64,000 nt of DNA from Dastarcus helophoroides (GCA_028583605.1 CM053329.1:32264992-32328991), one strand, 5' to 3'. Counted from the stretch's first letter, positions 12,045 to 24,130 are shown. The notes: generated by a model not told the origin, from the letters alone. Translations and numbers: made by a program.

Positions 12045-14290
12045 ATGGACTTTATCATTTCATATCAAAAATTCATGGCCAAAAAAATAAGCTTCTGGCT
12101 AAATAATGTGTATTTTCACTTAAAAACCACAGAATTGGGGAGATCGCATTTTCGGATTAAGCTCGAAATTTCGAAAAAAAACCCAATCTTAAGAAAAAAC
12201 CGTTCGGCGAACTTTAAGCAATATCGAAATTTCAAAACAGTTGAAATGCAAAAAGGACAACATTTCTAAGGGTCAATTTTTGTGAATAGAGTGGTAGTTT
12301 CCAGAAAAAGTCGAATTCTGTTAAAAAAAGTTGCAACTTTTAAACACAATTCTTTCAGAATTTTTATTTTATTTAAATTTTGTCACATGCTTCAAATTTT
12401 TCAAGAAATTTTTTCCTCAAAATTTCCTAAACATATTATTCTGAGATTATTAGATTATTTTTAAAATTTCGATCCAATTTTAAAAAAATAAACGAATTTT
12501 GTAAAAAAGCCTAAATTCTCAGCAAAAATTCTATGTTAAATGGAAATGTCCAGAAACAGATAATATCAAATTTTGAGATATTTAGAGAATAAGATGAATT
12601 TTGGATAAACTGAAAGTACCCGAAATCAAATTTAAAAAAAAATCAAAAACAACAAAGACTTGAAAAAAAATTAGGGTTTTTTAAAAATTTGCAATTTTTA
12701 GAAAAATATCGAACTTTCTAAAAAATATTTCAAATTTTCAAACGGAAGTCCAATTATAAGAGGGAAATTGGAAAAGTTGGAATTTTCAATAAATCTTATT
12801 AAAAATAAAAACCTTATTTTTCATAAAAACTCGAGAAATGTTCAAAATTCGAAAAAAGTCAAAATTTTCAAAGATCTAATTTTGTGAAAAGACGTATTTT
12901 TTTGAAAAAGTCAAATTTTGAATAAGAAAAATCGCAATTTTCAAAAACATTGTTCTCAAAATTTAAAATTCAGTAATGATGTTAAATTTACAAAATATCT
13001 TTTTTTCGAAATCCCCAAAAACATTTTTTTCAATGTTTTTATTAACACTTAGTCGTAATTTGTTGAAAAAAAAAACAACAAATATTCAGAAAAATGGCCG
13101 AATTTTGCAATAAATAAACGATTTTTGAAATAAAAGTCTAAAAAGGGACTTTTGAAAATAACATCGAAATTTCGAAAGGAACAAATTTTGAGGAAAATAC
13201 GAATTTTCGGAAAAATACTCGTTTAGGAGAAAAATTCAAAATTTTGAGAAAAAACATGAATTTACCAGGAAAAAAAGCAAAATTTCAAGAACTATTAAAT
13301 ATCTGACATTGGGATAAAAATAAAGATTTTCTAAAAAAGGCAAACTTTAGGAAACCAATCAAAATTTCTAAAAAAATCAGAATGCCAAAAAATCTAAATT
13401 CTCAGCTAAATGTTCAAAAAAATATTGGAGTATGGGAAAAAAAGCAGCATTTCGAGAAAACTTTGAAATTTTGAAAGAATTTTCCAACGAAAGTCAGATT
13501 TGTAAAAAAAAGTCGAAATTTAAAAAAATATTCCGAAACCCCGAGAGAAAGAAAGATATTACGAGAGAACCTTTGCGAAAAAAATCTAAATTTTGAGAAA
13601 AACCGTTTAATCTTTTAGTGAAATTTTAAAATTTTTCAAAAAAATTAATTTTATCGAAATTTAAAAAAAGAGCAATATTTTAAGAAAAAAATCGAATATT
13701 TACGTTCTCTTGACTCCTCGAGTCAAAGGAAGACTTGCACCCTACCTTGCCTCTAACGGGCGTCAGAAAATGTCAAATATTGTAATTCACATCAAAATTT
13801 TGTTAAGCAAGTTGAACCTTCTGAAAGTTTGGATTAAATAGGGTTGAAATTTACAAATTTGTTTCGTTATTTTTATCCTTTCACAACAGTTCTAATTTCC
13901 AAAAAATATACTTTTTATTAGAAAATTGACCAGATTTCGAGGAAAAAGCAATTTTTAAGAAAGAAGCTGAAATTTTCAGGAAAAGTTGAATTTCGAGAAC
14001 TAGTAAAATTTCAGGAAAAAAATCGACGAACTTTTAAAGTCGAATTTTGATAAAAAGTTTGATAGAAGTCGAATTTTATTAATAAATGCGAAATCTCGAA
14101 AGAAAAAGACAAATTTTGTAAAAAAAATTGAAAAAAAGATAGAGATTTCGAAATAATGTTTCAGGGAAAGCATGAAGTCGGAGAAATTGGAAAGTCCTTC
14201 AATTGGATACATATAAATTTTCAGGTTTGCTGCATGAACCAGAATAGGGCGTGCCCCTTACCCTGCTATTTCTAGTTACGCCTGTGATTT
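12045..14290 (+). repeat. Quasi-periodic AT-rich dispersed element, copy 1
   Basis: About 2.2 kb of DNA built from irregular repeats of words like AAAAAGTCGAAATTTTGA. It is not simple low complexity, because three landmarks recur in order in 58950-61625: a start block (GCTTCTGGCTAAATAATGTG, then TTTTCACTTAAAAACCACA), an inner block near 13704-13790 (CCTACCTTGCCTCTAACGGG, then CGTCAGAAAATGTCAAATAT), and an end block near 14218-14286 (TGCATGAACCAGAATAGGGC). There is no coding frame of note. The class is unknown. It could be a non-autonomous element whose body expanded from a short repeat. Confidence 0.75.
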
Positions 14291-14532
14291 TGGAAGAACT
14301 TATCTTTGCGTAATGGAAATAGTTAAAAGGGACCACAGGTCCAGATTAAATACCGCATGACTGGAAAGTTCTATGCGAGTTGCTGTGGAGAATTTGGGAA
14401 AAAGCAACTTTAAAATTCTCATTAGAGTTTGTTTAGGAATTTTTCCCATAATAATTTCCCTCTATTTATCTTTATTATATATATAATCAATTCCCTTATA
14501 TCGTAAGGTGTTCGGGATTGGTATTCTCTATT

Positions 14533-14718
14533 TTATTCACAAAATTTTTTCCATTCCTTTTTGTTTAGCGCTAAAATTTTTGCTTCGTTTAGGTTTAATT
14601 GTCTCTTTCTGATTAATTTATCAATGATGTCATCCCATCTTTCTTTAGGTCTGCCTCTACGTCTCCGGTGCGATGTTCTTGCTTCCCATATTTTCTTTAC
14701 TTGCATGTTATCTTTCAT
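14533..14718 (-). pseudogene. LINE C-terminal tail
   Basis: Sixty-one residues with HRRRRGRPKERWDDIIDKL and KEWKKFCE. It is in the same frame as the RT body and is separated from it only by a TAA and a TGA, the latter probably a mutated tryptophan codon. It is therefore the original end of the same protein. Confidence 0.8.
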
Positions 14719-14745
14719 CCTTTGTATATGTCCTCACCAACCTAA

Positions 14746-16305
14746 TTATTTTTCTTCGACAATTTCTAATACAGGCTTAGCATCCAGTTCTTCCCTCACT
14801 TTTTGATTTCTTATTCGATCTCTTCTACTTATTCCCTTTATCGCTCTTAAGAACTTCATCTCGACTGCTTGTATCCGGCTTTTCATTTTCTCCGTTAAAA
14901 CCCAGGTTTCACTTCCAAATAGTAGTATCGGCTGGAAGATAGTCTTGTATACCAACATTTTCGTATTTTTGGATATTTGTTTCTTCTTGACTATGGTTGC
15001 ACACATACTGTAATATGCTTTAAGTGCTTTCTCTATTCGTTCATTGATGTCCCTATCCTGATTTCCTTTATTATCTATTATTACTCCTAAATATTTGAAT
15101 TCCTTGACCTGCTGTATATCCTTATTTTCCAATCGTATATTTATTTTTTTATTTTCATCTTCTGTTATCGCCATTACTTTTGTTTTATTGACATTTATTT
15201 TCATTTGTTTAGATTCTAGAGCATCTTTCCATATTTCTAAGTTAGTTTGTAGGTCTTCGGGTGAATTGGCCATTATTACTATATCATCTGCAAATGCACA
15301 TCCTTTAATACAGACTTTTTGTAGATTGTAGTATCCTACTTGTAGGTCGGTTGTTTTAGTACATGTTTGTTTGAGTATGTCATCTATCAGGATAATGAAT
15401 AGTAATGGGCTAAGTACTCCTCCCTGTCGTAAACCATCTCTTGTGTATAAAGTAGAAGACTGCATATTTCGCGTTCTGACGTAATTTGCATTTTCCTTAT
15501 ATATGCTTTTTATTCCAGCAATTAATTTTCGGCTGACTCCTCGTTGTTCCAAACTTATCCATATTTCTTCTCTGGGTGCTCTGTCAAAAGCCTTTTCAAG
15601 ATCAATGAACGCTAGATATGCCTCTCTCCGTTGTCTTAATATTTTATCCGTAAGTTGTTTCATCGTGAATATAAGGTCCTGTATACTATGGCCTCTTCTA
15701 AATCCACTTTGGGATACACTTAATTGCGTTTCTATGACTAAACGGAGCCTGTTTGCTAACACTCTTTCATATATCTTCGCTACCGTGCTCAATAAAGTTA
15801 TACCTCGATAATTTTGGCATTGTTTTCTATCTCCCTTTTTATATATGGGCATAATAACACCTATTCCCCAATCTTTAGGTATGTTTCCTTTTATCCATGC
15901 CTTATTACAAATGTTGTACAAGAGTTTTACACCTTTCTTTCCCATGTGTTTAATCATATCTGGTGTTATTCCATCATGTCCGGGTGCTTTTCCACATTTT
16001 GTTGCCTTGATTGCTTCTTCAACTTCCTCTATCGTAAGTACTTCAATTTCTTCATCTGCTATTGTGTCATTTGTTGCTACTTCTTTGCCTTCTTGTGTCT
16101 CTGTTTCCAGTGGATTTAATAGTTCGTAAAAGTATTCTTTCCATCTGTTCATAATTAAATTCTCATCTTTTAGCAACGCGCCTTCTTTGCTTGTTATAGT
16201 CGTCAATTTCTTTTCTTTTCCGTTTCTTATTGTCTTCACTGCTTTATAAAATAGCTTGCGATCTCCTTTATTTGTCTCCTCCATTTTTTCCCAAAACATT
16301 CCCAT
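14746..16305 (-). CDS. LINE reverse transcriptase (ORF2 C-terminal part)
   Basis: A 519-residue frame covering the RT domain. Visible motifs are KAPGHDGITPDMIK, YRGITLLS, AFIDLEKAFDRAP (motif A with its Asp), GLRQGGVLSPLLF, CAFADDIVIMA (the catalytic pair, FADD), and EFKYLGVIIDNKG. The palm residues needed for polymerisation are intact. The frame is cut off from the endonuclease upstream by frame changes in 16306-16586, where coherent LINE peptide (TAWWNDEIKKEV) can still be read in another frame. It belongs to the LINE at 14510-18270. Confidence 0.93.
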   Translation of the reverse strand: MGMFWEKMEETNKGDRKLFYKAVKTIRNGKEKKLTTITSKEGALLKDENLIMNRWKEYFYELLNPLETETQEGKEVATNDTIADEEIEVLTIEEVEEAIKATKCGKAPGHDGITPDMIKHMGKKGVKLLYNICNKAWIKGNIPKDWGIGVIMPIYKKGDRKQCQNYRGITLLSTVAKIYERVLANRLRLVIETQLSVSQSGFRRGHSIQDLIFTMKQLTDKILRQRREAYLAFIDLEKAFDRAPREEIWISLEQRGVSRKLIAGIKSIYKENANYVRTRNMQSSTLYTRDGLRQGGVLSPLLFIILIDDILKQTCTKTTDLQVGYYNLQKVCIKGCAFADDIVIMANSPEDLQTNLEIWKDALESKQMKINVNKTKVMAITEDENKKINIRLENKDIQQVKEFKYLGVIIDNKGNQDRDINERIEKALKAYYSMCATIVKKKQISKNTKMLVYKTIFQPILLFGSETWVLTEKMKSRIQAVEMKFLRAIKGISRRDRIRNQKVREELDAKPVLEIVEEK

Positions 16306-16586
16306 GCCTTCTGTTTAGCTTCCAAAACCATTTTTTTTTACTTTGGTTCTTCTCTCCTTATACAAAGTGTATTTTTGTGCGGAGTTATTATTTAAGTACT
16401 CTTTCCACGCTTGTTTTTTTAATTTAACTTCTTTTTTGATTTCATCGTTCCACCAGGCAGTTAACTTTTTATTGGCGTTGGTTGTAATCGTGCCACATGC
16501 TTGTTTAGCTGCTTCTATTACTACCTCCTTAAATATTTGCCATATGTCTTCAATATCTTTTTGTTCAATCTCCTTTTCTATATTAC

Positions 16587-17630
16587 TTATTTTTCCTCAA
16601 GAATTTGGTGATAACTGTTTGCTATATCTTTTTCTCTTAATCTGTATGTTTTAATATTTTCTTTTTTTACTGGTGCAGTTTCGTGTCGTTCGTTGTCACT
16701 CCTAGCCCTCTTCTTTTTCCTAATTTTTGCTACAACCAGGTAATGATCACTAAATATTTCCGCACTTCTTTTGACTCTTACATCCGTGATCGATTTCCTA
16801 TTATTTCTTTGCACAAGTACGTAGTTAATTATGGATCCTTCTTTTCTGTTTTCCGCTATTCTTGTAAATTTATGTATATCCTGGTGTCCATAAAACGTAT
16901 TTGTTATTATGAGATCGTTCAATATGCAATATTCTATCATTCTTAACCCATTGTTGTTTATTTTTGTTTCCCCACAGTTTCCAATCACATTTACATTTCT
17001 ATTCTCTCTTTTACCCACCCTACTGTTAAAATCTACCATTACGATAATTTTACCTTTACCTGTCTCTGTGGCCAATGTTAGTTCCTCCCAGAATTGATCT
17101 TTATTACTCGCTAAATCATCTTCATTTGGTCCATACACTATTATTATGCATATTCGTTCCCCATATATATCATCAAATTCTATTTTTAGTATTCTTTCAG
17201 AAATGCCTTCCCAATTTAGTATATTATCTACTAATCCTTTCTCTATTATGCACCCAACCCCTGCCGCAGAATGTTTATTTTGTTCTACTCCACTGTATAT
17301 TAAAAGGTGTCCATTTTCTAGCACTAGTTCCCCTTGCCCCTTCTTCTTCGTTTCTGTTATTGTTAATATTTGGATCCCTGTCATTTCAAATTCTTCTATT
17401 AGTTCCTCCTCTTTTCCCCTTAGTCCTCTAACATTCCATGTTCCCACTTTCCAAATTTCTTTTCCTGTTTTTTCCTTTTTATTTATTTTCTCTATTGTTG
17501 TGTTTTTATGTGTTTTCGTATCCATTTTCATTGCCTTGTTCGTCATCATACTATTTACCTCTTTAGATTTATTGCTCAGTTTTTTGAATTTGTATTTTCT
17601 AATTTTTCCTTGATTTTGTTCCATTTCCAA
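16587..17630 (-). CDS. LINE apurinic endonuclease domain
   Basis: A 347-residue frame with the exonuclease-endonuclease-phosphatase fold used to nick target DNA. It shows GTWNVRGLRGKEEEL (N-terminal Asn), TITETKKKG (catalytic Glu), VYGPNEDD, VMVDFNSRVG where GDFN is usual, and SDHYLVVAKI (C-terminal Asp-His pair). The first 60 residues are lysine-rich. It would be fused to the RT in an active element, but here the frame ends early at about codon 347. Confidence 0.9.
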   Translation of the reverse strand: MEMEQNQGKIRKYKFKKLSNKSKEVNSMMTNKAMKMDTKTHKNTTIEKINKKEKTGKEIWKVGTWNVRGLRGKEEELIEEFEMTGIQILTITETKKKGQGELVLENGHLLIYSGVEQNKHSAAGVGCIIEKGLVDNILNWEGISERILKIEFDDIYGERICIIIVYGPNEDDLASNKDQFWEELTLATETGKGKIIVMVDFNSRVGKRENRNVNVIGNCGETKINNNGLRMIEYCILNDLIITNTFYGHQDIHKFTRIAENRKEGSIINYVLVQRNNRKSITDVRVKRSAEIFSDHYLVVAKIRKKKRARSDNERHETAPVKKENIKTYRLREKDIANSYHQILEEK

Positions 17631-17755
17631 GTTTCTCCATCAACTATTATCTTGTTATATCCCATTTTGATATTCTTACACATGCGTTTCTCCCCTTCTG
17701 CTTTATTATTTTAGTTGTCTCTGCTTCTCCCTTTCTTTATGCGTCAAGTCTTCAT

Positions 17756-18250
17756 TTATGAAAATTTTTCATTAATTTTTCTAAGCTTTGATTTGTTTTT
17801 CATAATCCGTTTCTTTACATTTTCATTTTGCAGTTTCACAAGATATATATTTCTACCAATGTTGTAAGTTTCTTCAACTTTGGTTTGTATTTCTAATTTT
17901 TCTTTAAAGAAATTTTCCATTTCTGTAATTAAAATTGCATTGTCGTTTGTATTTACTGTTAGACCGTTGACAATTATGTTATTTTTCCTTTTATCTTTTT
18001 CGATCCACTCCAAATTATTACTTATTATTTTTATATCCCTTTTCATTTTCTCGTTTTCTTTTATAATTCTCTCGTTTTCTTCTCTTAGTTTGGTGTTTTC
18101 GATTTGGATTTTTCTAATGTCGTTATTGTATTTTTTCTGTTCATTTTTTATTTCTTGCATTTCCTCTCTTATATCCTGCATCATACTTAGTATAAGATCA
18201 AGCTTATCCTCGTTATCAATTGTTTTTGTTTTTATTGGCGTTCTCGACAT
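17756..18250 (-). CDS. LINE first ORF, coiled-coil protein
   Basis: A 164-residue frame with a long heptad-rich coiled coil (about residues 15-95, rich in E, K, N and I). It is followed by KRKNNIIVNGL, the start of an RRM-like RNA-binding region typical of LINE ORF1 proteins. Such proteins coat the element's RNA. It precedes the endonuclease by about 125 bp, as in a two-ORF LINE. No zinc knuckle is seen. Confidence 0.75.
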   Translation of the reverse strand: MSRTPIKTKTIDNEDKLDLILSMMQDIREEMQEIKNEQKKYNNDIRKIQIENTKLREENERIIKENEKMKRDIKIISNNLEWIEKDKRKNNIIVNGLTVNTNDNAILITEMENFFKEKLEIQTKVEETYNIGRNIYLVKLQNENVKKRIMKNKSKLRKINEKFS

Positions 18251-18603
18251 TTTTTTTTGTTCTCGCTAAGGTTTCTTCTTGTATCCTTTTTCTCTGGCCT
18301 CCTTCGTCTGTGGAGGACTCCTCCATGTCGGCGTCTCTCATATAATTCTTGTCCATGTTTATTTCTTTATTTCAGCGCTGATTCCTAATCTGATTACTAT
18401 ATGTGATGCACGTCTTTTCCACGAAAGAAACCATTCCCCGGACTATCTCCTCGAAGGTCACGGTTTCTTATCTCTTATCAGAGCTAATACAATTACGTAT
18501 TTTAATTAGGTAATTTTTTATAGTACTTTTGTTATTTCTGTTTTGTTAATAGAAACTTGATAATTAGTGTTAATCATCTAATTTATCGTTCATATTTTCC
18601 TCA

Positions 18604-18670
18604 CACGCGGCCGGCGCAACATTTTTAACCTTGTAGTTGGCCGCTGTAAAAAAGAATTGCTCATCCCTGC
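18604..18670 (-). mobile_element. Possible hAT-type transposon end
   Basis: Read on the - strand the end begins CAGGGATGAGCAATTCTTTT and continues into GCGGCCAAC and GCGCCGGCCGCG. This resembles the CAGGGGTGGGCAA-type termini of many hAT elements. No partner end or transposase frame was found, so it may be a truncated fragment. Confidence 0.4.
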
Positions 18671-18679
18671 TCTAAGGCT

Positions 18680-19633
18680 TCATAAGGTCTAACATTGCAA
18701 TATTTTCGCGGCCCCTATGGTCTAACCCCATGTGGGAAAGACTATATTGTAAATATTAATTTTAAACATTTTTAGGAATGTTCTCATGTTTTCATTAATA
18801 GTTAAATGGCTTCAGATTATCTACCAACTAGGTGTTAATATTAAATTTACAATAATTTGTATTAACACATATTAAAGTGGGTCATATGTGCTTCCTTTGA
18901 AAACTGATCGCTTGTAGCTAATTTTTTCCTTACCTCAAGAAATGCGGTCACAAATTTATAGTCAAACGACATCTGACCCCAACTTAAACAATAACAGCGT
19001 TTTGTATTTTGGTAGACTTATCATAATTTATTTTTAAATATATGACAAATTACACACATTATGAAATAAAATAATATTTTATTAACGGTAGTATATAGAA
19101 ACTTTAAAATATCATGTAAAATAACACGGACTATTTAATCCCTCTATCTGACTTGACTAAACATCAGCTGGGTATAATTAAAGAATAGTTAAGCCAGGAA
19201 TAAGAAAGCGTTTAAAAAATAATTGATAAGAGTGTGTAAATAATTATTTGATTAGAATAGTTTTGCTTCTTAGTTTTACCAACTATAAAAGACAACTGAT
19301 AATTTCAACCTTTTTGATAAAAAAATTGATCTGCGCATTAGTTTGGTTTAATGAGTAGTGGGTTAATATATAATTTGTGAATTCATAATTCCTAGATCAT
19401 TGTGTAATAAAAAAAAAACATCTCGTGCCATAAAATATTAACGATTGTTAGGTAAATTGAAGGGATATTATATAACAAGATATTTAAACTCCAGCATATT
19501 CAATTAAATAGTTTGTCTTCTACAGTGAGTGGAAATGATTGCAGTGAAGTGATATTCAAACTCAAGCTTTGCTGTGATAATTACCTGATATTTCTTTTGT
19601 GACACTTAATTCTACATTTTGTTATAATATTTG
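18680..19633. other. Upstream region of gene B
   Basis: About 950 bp of AT-rich DNA with no coding frame or recognisable repeat. A TATAAAA-like string also occurs near 19284, but it is further from the start codon than the one at 19634. Confidence 0.4.
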
Positions 19634-19640
19634 TATAAAA
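19634..19640 (+). promoter_or_regulatory. Candidate TATA box of gene B
   Basis: TATAAAA lies 74 bp before the gene B start codon. A TSS about 25-30 bp downstream, near the TTCACAG at 19657-19663, would give a 5' UTR of about 50 nt. This is positional inference only. Confidence 0.4.
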
Positions 19641-19707
19641 AGTTTGCATTTCACTTTTCACAGCTGAAAATATCGTATATAGTTGAAGCTTTTTCAGAAC
19701 TTCAACA

Positions 19708-22700
19708 ATGAATAAAAGTTCAGTTGAAGGTATGTTCACTTAAACGTAATGTTACCAGCAGATTTTTAAAACTAATCATTTTTAGATCATCCTTATATTA
19801 TTAAGGCTAAACCTGGACCTGTTCCAAGTCCAGATGGGCTCGGCTGGGAATATTTCCGCAGTATGAAAAAGTTCAAAAATAGGGTTGCTCAGGTGTGAAC
19901 CAAATTTTTCATTTTGAATTTAAAATCTTTCATTTTTGCTTAAGAATTCTATTTATTTTAATAATATAAGTAAGACGTCATAGTTTTACTCAGGTGTGGA
20001 CCAATTTTTTCACTTGTTAAATTTAGGTTTCTTATTTTTTGTTACACATCTTTTATTTTCATAATTTAATTATACCTTTTATTAATAGGTCTTAGTATAA
20101 GGTTAATAACTTGACCATATCCACTCTGTATTATTAACAGGTCATAGCAGAAACAGAGGAAGAGGATACTTATGGAGATTTGCTTAAGAGAAGCATAAGG
20201 GACAGCGTTAAAACTTAAGACAAAGGGTCTTTCCAAAAACGATTTCATTAGTGTATGCACCGGCAACCATCTGAATAGTGTAGTACCAGTGATAGCGGCG
20301 AAATTCCTCAATATTAATTTCGCAGCTTTGGACCCAACACTCCCCCTCGATGACGCTACTTATTTATTGGGTCAAGTATCACCTAAGATAATTTTTGTTG
20401 CCTCTAATGCGATCAAACTTATTGAGGAAGCTGTCACGAAACTAAAAGCTAAAGTTGAGATTGTAGTATTTGGTGAATCTCAGAAGTATGATACATTTAG
20501 TAGTTATTTATTGCCGATAGGATGGGGAAAGCTCCTTTCAGCCTGTAAATATAGATAGCTGTAAGGATACGGCCATGGTATTTTTCAGTAGTGGCACCAC
20601 TGGATTACCCAAGGGAATATGTCTCAATCATTATGGATTATTGGGACAGGCTCTAAGCTTTGCGTAAGTATAGCACTAAAGAAAATACCGAACAGTCTGC
20701 GGATTTTGCACCAAGGCCACATATAATGTAAATATGTAATGTGTTGAAATCTAACATGTCAGTAAGTGGTGGTTTGAAATACGCTAATAAGGTATAATTA
20801 GCAAGTAAATTCAATATATTATTAACATTTTGTTCACTTTGATTATTTGACATATTAGCAACTAAACAGCAAATTATTTATTTATGCAAAGCTTCTCATA
20901 TTCTGTTGGAACCTGTCTGTTTTTCGTAACTATTTTCTTGTGTCATATTTGCGTAGATTTTGAAAAAATATTGCTTTTTAGTTTACAGAACACAACCTTT
21001 TGGACAACAATATTCCTTAGTTTGTTACGGAACGTTAAGAAAAATGTGTGGTTTTCGAATGATTTATTAGAAACTGCTATGTCATTAGAATACCCTAATT
21101 CAAAGATTTGTTGAACATTTTTCGACTGATTTGCTGTAGTATTTTTGCGTGGTCTTCTCTCATTTATGTAACAATGTGAACTTTATTGATAACAATAATA
21201 AAGCTTGCTAATAGTGATACGCAAATAAAAAGAGCGTTGATTAAAACAACTTATTAAAATATATTTCTTTAGTAAAAAGTGTTCTTTATGACTCTTGTCT
21301 GATGTCCATTCCGGGAAATTCACACTGTTTAGGTTTAAAAGCATAGAGGTTTTTTTCACTTTTTGACTGCAAGTTTTCACTTTTTAATTTATATTTATTT
21401 ATTTCTTAGATTACCGAATCAGTCCATAGTATTTCTTATTTTAGTTCTACATCTTCAAATACTTGTTTCCGGATATAGTTGCTACTGATTTATGATTTGT
21501 TACTAATAAAATATGTTTTTAAATAAGTTTTTTAGGATCAAAATATTTTTATTTTCAATTCTTGGTTTTGTTCATTTTTATGTCGCCATGTCGCCATAGA
21601 AAGTATGAGCTGTTGCGTGTTATCGGTTCGATAATTTAATAATTAAAACTTCGTGAATTGTAACACTTTATTTCAAACTTATTTCGGAACACTGCAATTA
21701 TGATTCACCTAACTAGCAGGCTATCTGACAAACTAACTCAGGGAAAGACGACCGCATATTTATACCGTTTCGTTTTCTAGAGCGGATCTCCATACAGATA
21801 AGAATATCACTTGCGGAAACGTCTAGAGTGCTTATCTGCCGCATTATTCATTCTCGTGGCCGCTTTTCTTATTAAATGTTTCCAGAGAGTTCCTTACACT
21901 ACACAATCACTAATTCAAATTTTATAGCAATATTTTGTTACAATATTTTATTGCATCTTCCCCAAATGCAACTTTTTCCATTACTGGAACTGTAAGTGTA
22001 CAATTTATTCTCGTACTTTTAATCATTTCTGATTATTTTTGCATACCGTTTAATTTGCTTTTAATTGTCCTTATTTTGTTGTCATAATCTTGAATTCTAT
22101 TGTTAATCAGATTCTGCGTATTTTATACAACAAATTTATTTTTCATGTTGTGTGACATGTATGAGTGGTATTAAAGTAATAACATGTAATTTACATTTAA
22201 AATTTAAATTGTTACATTTTTCTTAACGCACTTTTGTGGGTATTTTTCCACGCAATTTTTTTTTTTCTAATAGCTTTTGTTAAATCTGAGCTTTTATTTG
22301 GCATTCAATAACTAAACTATCAGACAATGATGAAATCAAGGCCAAAATTCAATCGAATCTTTAACTGTCCCAGAGCATTTAGATAGCTTAAAAAACTACA
22401 CACTATAATTAAGAATCATTTGAAATATCTTGAATTGGTTGAGAATAGATATTAGACCCCAAGTGAATTGAAAGCAGCAAACAATCAATACTAGGGATAT
22501 GATTATGCCCCCTTTTAAAGGCGATAACTAAAGAAAAATGCGTAGTTTAGAACAGTACTAACGGATATGGTCATGATTCAATGTTGTTGACAGCTGAAGC
22601 AAAAGTGGTTGTTTTTACTTATTTCACCAAACATTCTCCAAATTATATAAATATATAGTCATTGGGGTGCTTACTGATTCTTATTTTAGTGATATAGGGG

Positions 22701-24130
22701 GATTGCAAGATGTCGTGCTTTCTTATACCAGTCTCTACTGGATATCAGCTCAGATGATAATGGCAGGCTGCACGCTATTTGGTTTTACGAGAATACTGGC
22801 AAGCAAATTCGATCCTCTCGAGTTTTGGCATATCGTTGATAAATATAAAGTAAGTTATAAGGATAATGGTACAATGGAAGGTCAATGCGACATTTTAGGT
22901 TCAAACAGTATTTGTGTCCCCTTACCAATTCACCGAAATCTTCAGAGTAGGAGAATCAATAAAACCAAATGCTAAAAGCCTTATTAATTTTCTATATGGA
23001 GGTGGACCAGTGAGCAAAGAACACATCATGAAAGCAAGAGCCGTACTTCCTAATGTCCATTTTTGCCAGGTTTACGGCCAAACTGAAACATCAGGTTGCG
23101 TTACTGCTTTTAACATATACGACCAGAAGGATTTGGAGCTATTGGAGCAAAATCCTACTTCATGTGGACGACCACTGGCTGGATTTAAGTACAAGGTGAC
23201 ATAATATTGCCATTAATAAGTTCACTTTAAGATTCCTTCTTAATAATCATAATCCGACCAATAAGAGTCTACAAGAAAGGGAATATTGATTTGGTTTGTT
23301 TTTTTCAATAAAGGTAGCTGCCTGTTTCGATTATTTTTAATTGTAATGGTCATGGTATATTTGCAAATAAAATTTAGCAATTTAAACCTACTACAGCGTT
23401 TGTACCATTAGCAACAAATATATTTCGTCAGAAATTTTTTTTTGCTTTCTATAAATTTCGTGTAATGCACACATTAAAAGTCTTTAACATTAAGTGTGCA
23501 AAGTGTTAATTTAATGCTGTCTTATTTTCTGGAGAAAGAGGGAAACCATATTAATAGCAAAAACTGTCCAGGTCCAAGTGATAATGCCCATTTAAAGTTT
23601 AAATATAATTTTAGGTTGTTGATGTTGAAACGGAAACCATCGTGGGTCCTGGGCACGAAGGAGAACTTCGACTGTCATCTGACTATTTACTAAATGGCTA
23701 TTACAATAAAGATGCATCAGATTCATTTGATGCCGTTGGATGGCTCAGAACTGGCGATATCGTCCGCTACGATAATAATCAATGTTTCTATGTTGTCGAC
23801 AGAATCAAAGAAATGTTGAAGTTTCAAGGTTGGCATGTGCCGCCGGCTTCGTTGGAGCATGTCTTGCACGAACATCCTGCCGTTCAAAGAGCTGTGGTGG
23901 TTGGAGTACCCCACGATATTGATGGTGATCATCCCATGGGTTTGATCATTTTGAAGTCGGGCTGTAAAGGAAAGATAACACCACAAGAAATTGAAAGTTT
24001 TGCCAACGACAGATTATCCGATAGACAGAAACTGAGAGCTGGTGTTAGGTTTATTGATGAGATACCTTTAACCCCTACGGGAAAGATAAAGAGATCAGAG
24101 TTGAAGAACCTTATACTTTCTAGATCCTAA
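19708..24130 (+). CDS. Acyl-CoA synthetase (4CL/luciferase-like), gene B
   Basis: The middle and most complete member of the array, with all six exons visible: 19708-19729, 19786-19892, 20141-20663, 22690-22849, 22899-23195 and 23615-24130 (intron phases 1, 0, 2, 0, 0). The start ATG gives MNKSSVE, then a phase-1 donor (GTATGT). The product would be about 540 residues. It carries SSGTTGLPKG, LYWISAQ, YGQTETSG, GWLRTGD, DRIKEMLKFQGWHVPP and PLTPTGK with the catalytic lysine, and ends LSRS. Exon 20141-20663 is 523 nt where gene A has 521. Two extra bases explain this, one in an A run at 20210-20213 and one in a G run at 20524-20527. Its last exon differs from A and C at YDNNQ and PPASLEH, so B is the divergent copy. 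It is an enzyme of the same reaction class as gene A with unknown acid substrate. Confidence 0.9.
21611..21898 (-). mobile_element. Solo LTR
   Basis: On the - strand this 288-bp block begins TGTAAGGAACTCTCTGG and ends CGATAACACGCAACA (TG...CA). It has a TATAAATA promoter-like box, and about 90 bp further on an AATAAA signal, the normal layout of an LTR (U3-R-U5). No internal retroviral-type genes adjoin it and the second LTR is absent. The flanks show no clear target duplication. It lies antisense in intron 3 of gene B. Confidence 0.55.

Larger units (their letters stand above)
14510..18270 (-). mobile_element. LINE, near full length, APE-type
   Basis: This - strand non-LTR retrotransposon has all parts in order: a coiled-coil first frame (17756-18250), an apurinic-type endonuclease (16587-17630), a reverse transcriptase (14746-16305) and a C-terminal tail (14533-14718). 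Frame changes lie between endonuclease and RT, and two in-frame stops separate RT from the tail, so this copy is inactive. It lies between genes A and B in the opposite orientation. The clade was not resolved. The RGRPKERWDD-type tail is common in insect APE-type LINEs. Confidence 0.92.

Noticed and set aside
14330..14450. Short + strand string reading LLWRIWEKATLK, like an RT fragment
   Set aside because: Too short to call, and surrounding codons give no further RT similarity.
15095..18269. Many + strand open frames such as 15503-15811, 17146-17613 and 17880-18269
   Set aside because: They are antisense shadows of the - strand LINE and contain only T-rich hydrophobic repeats.
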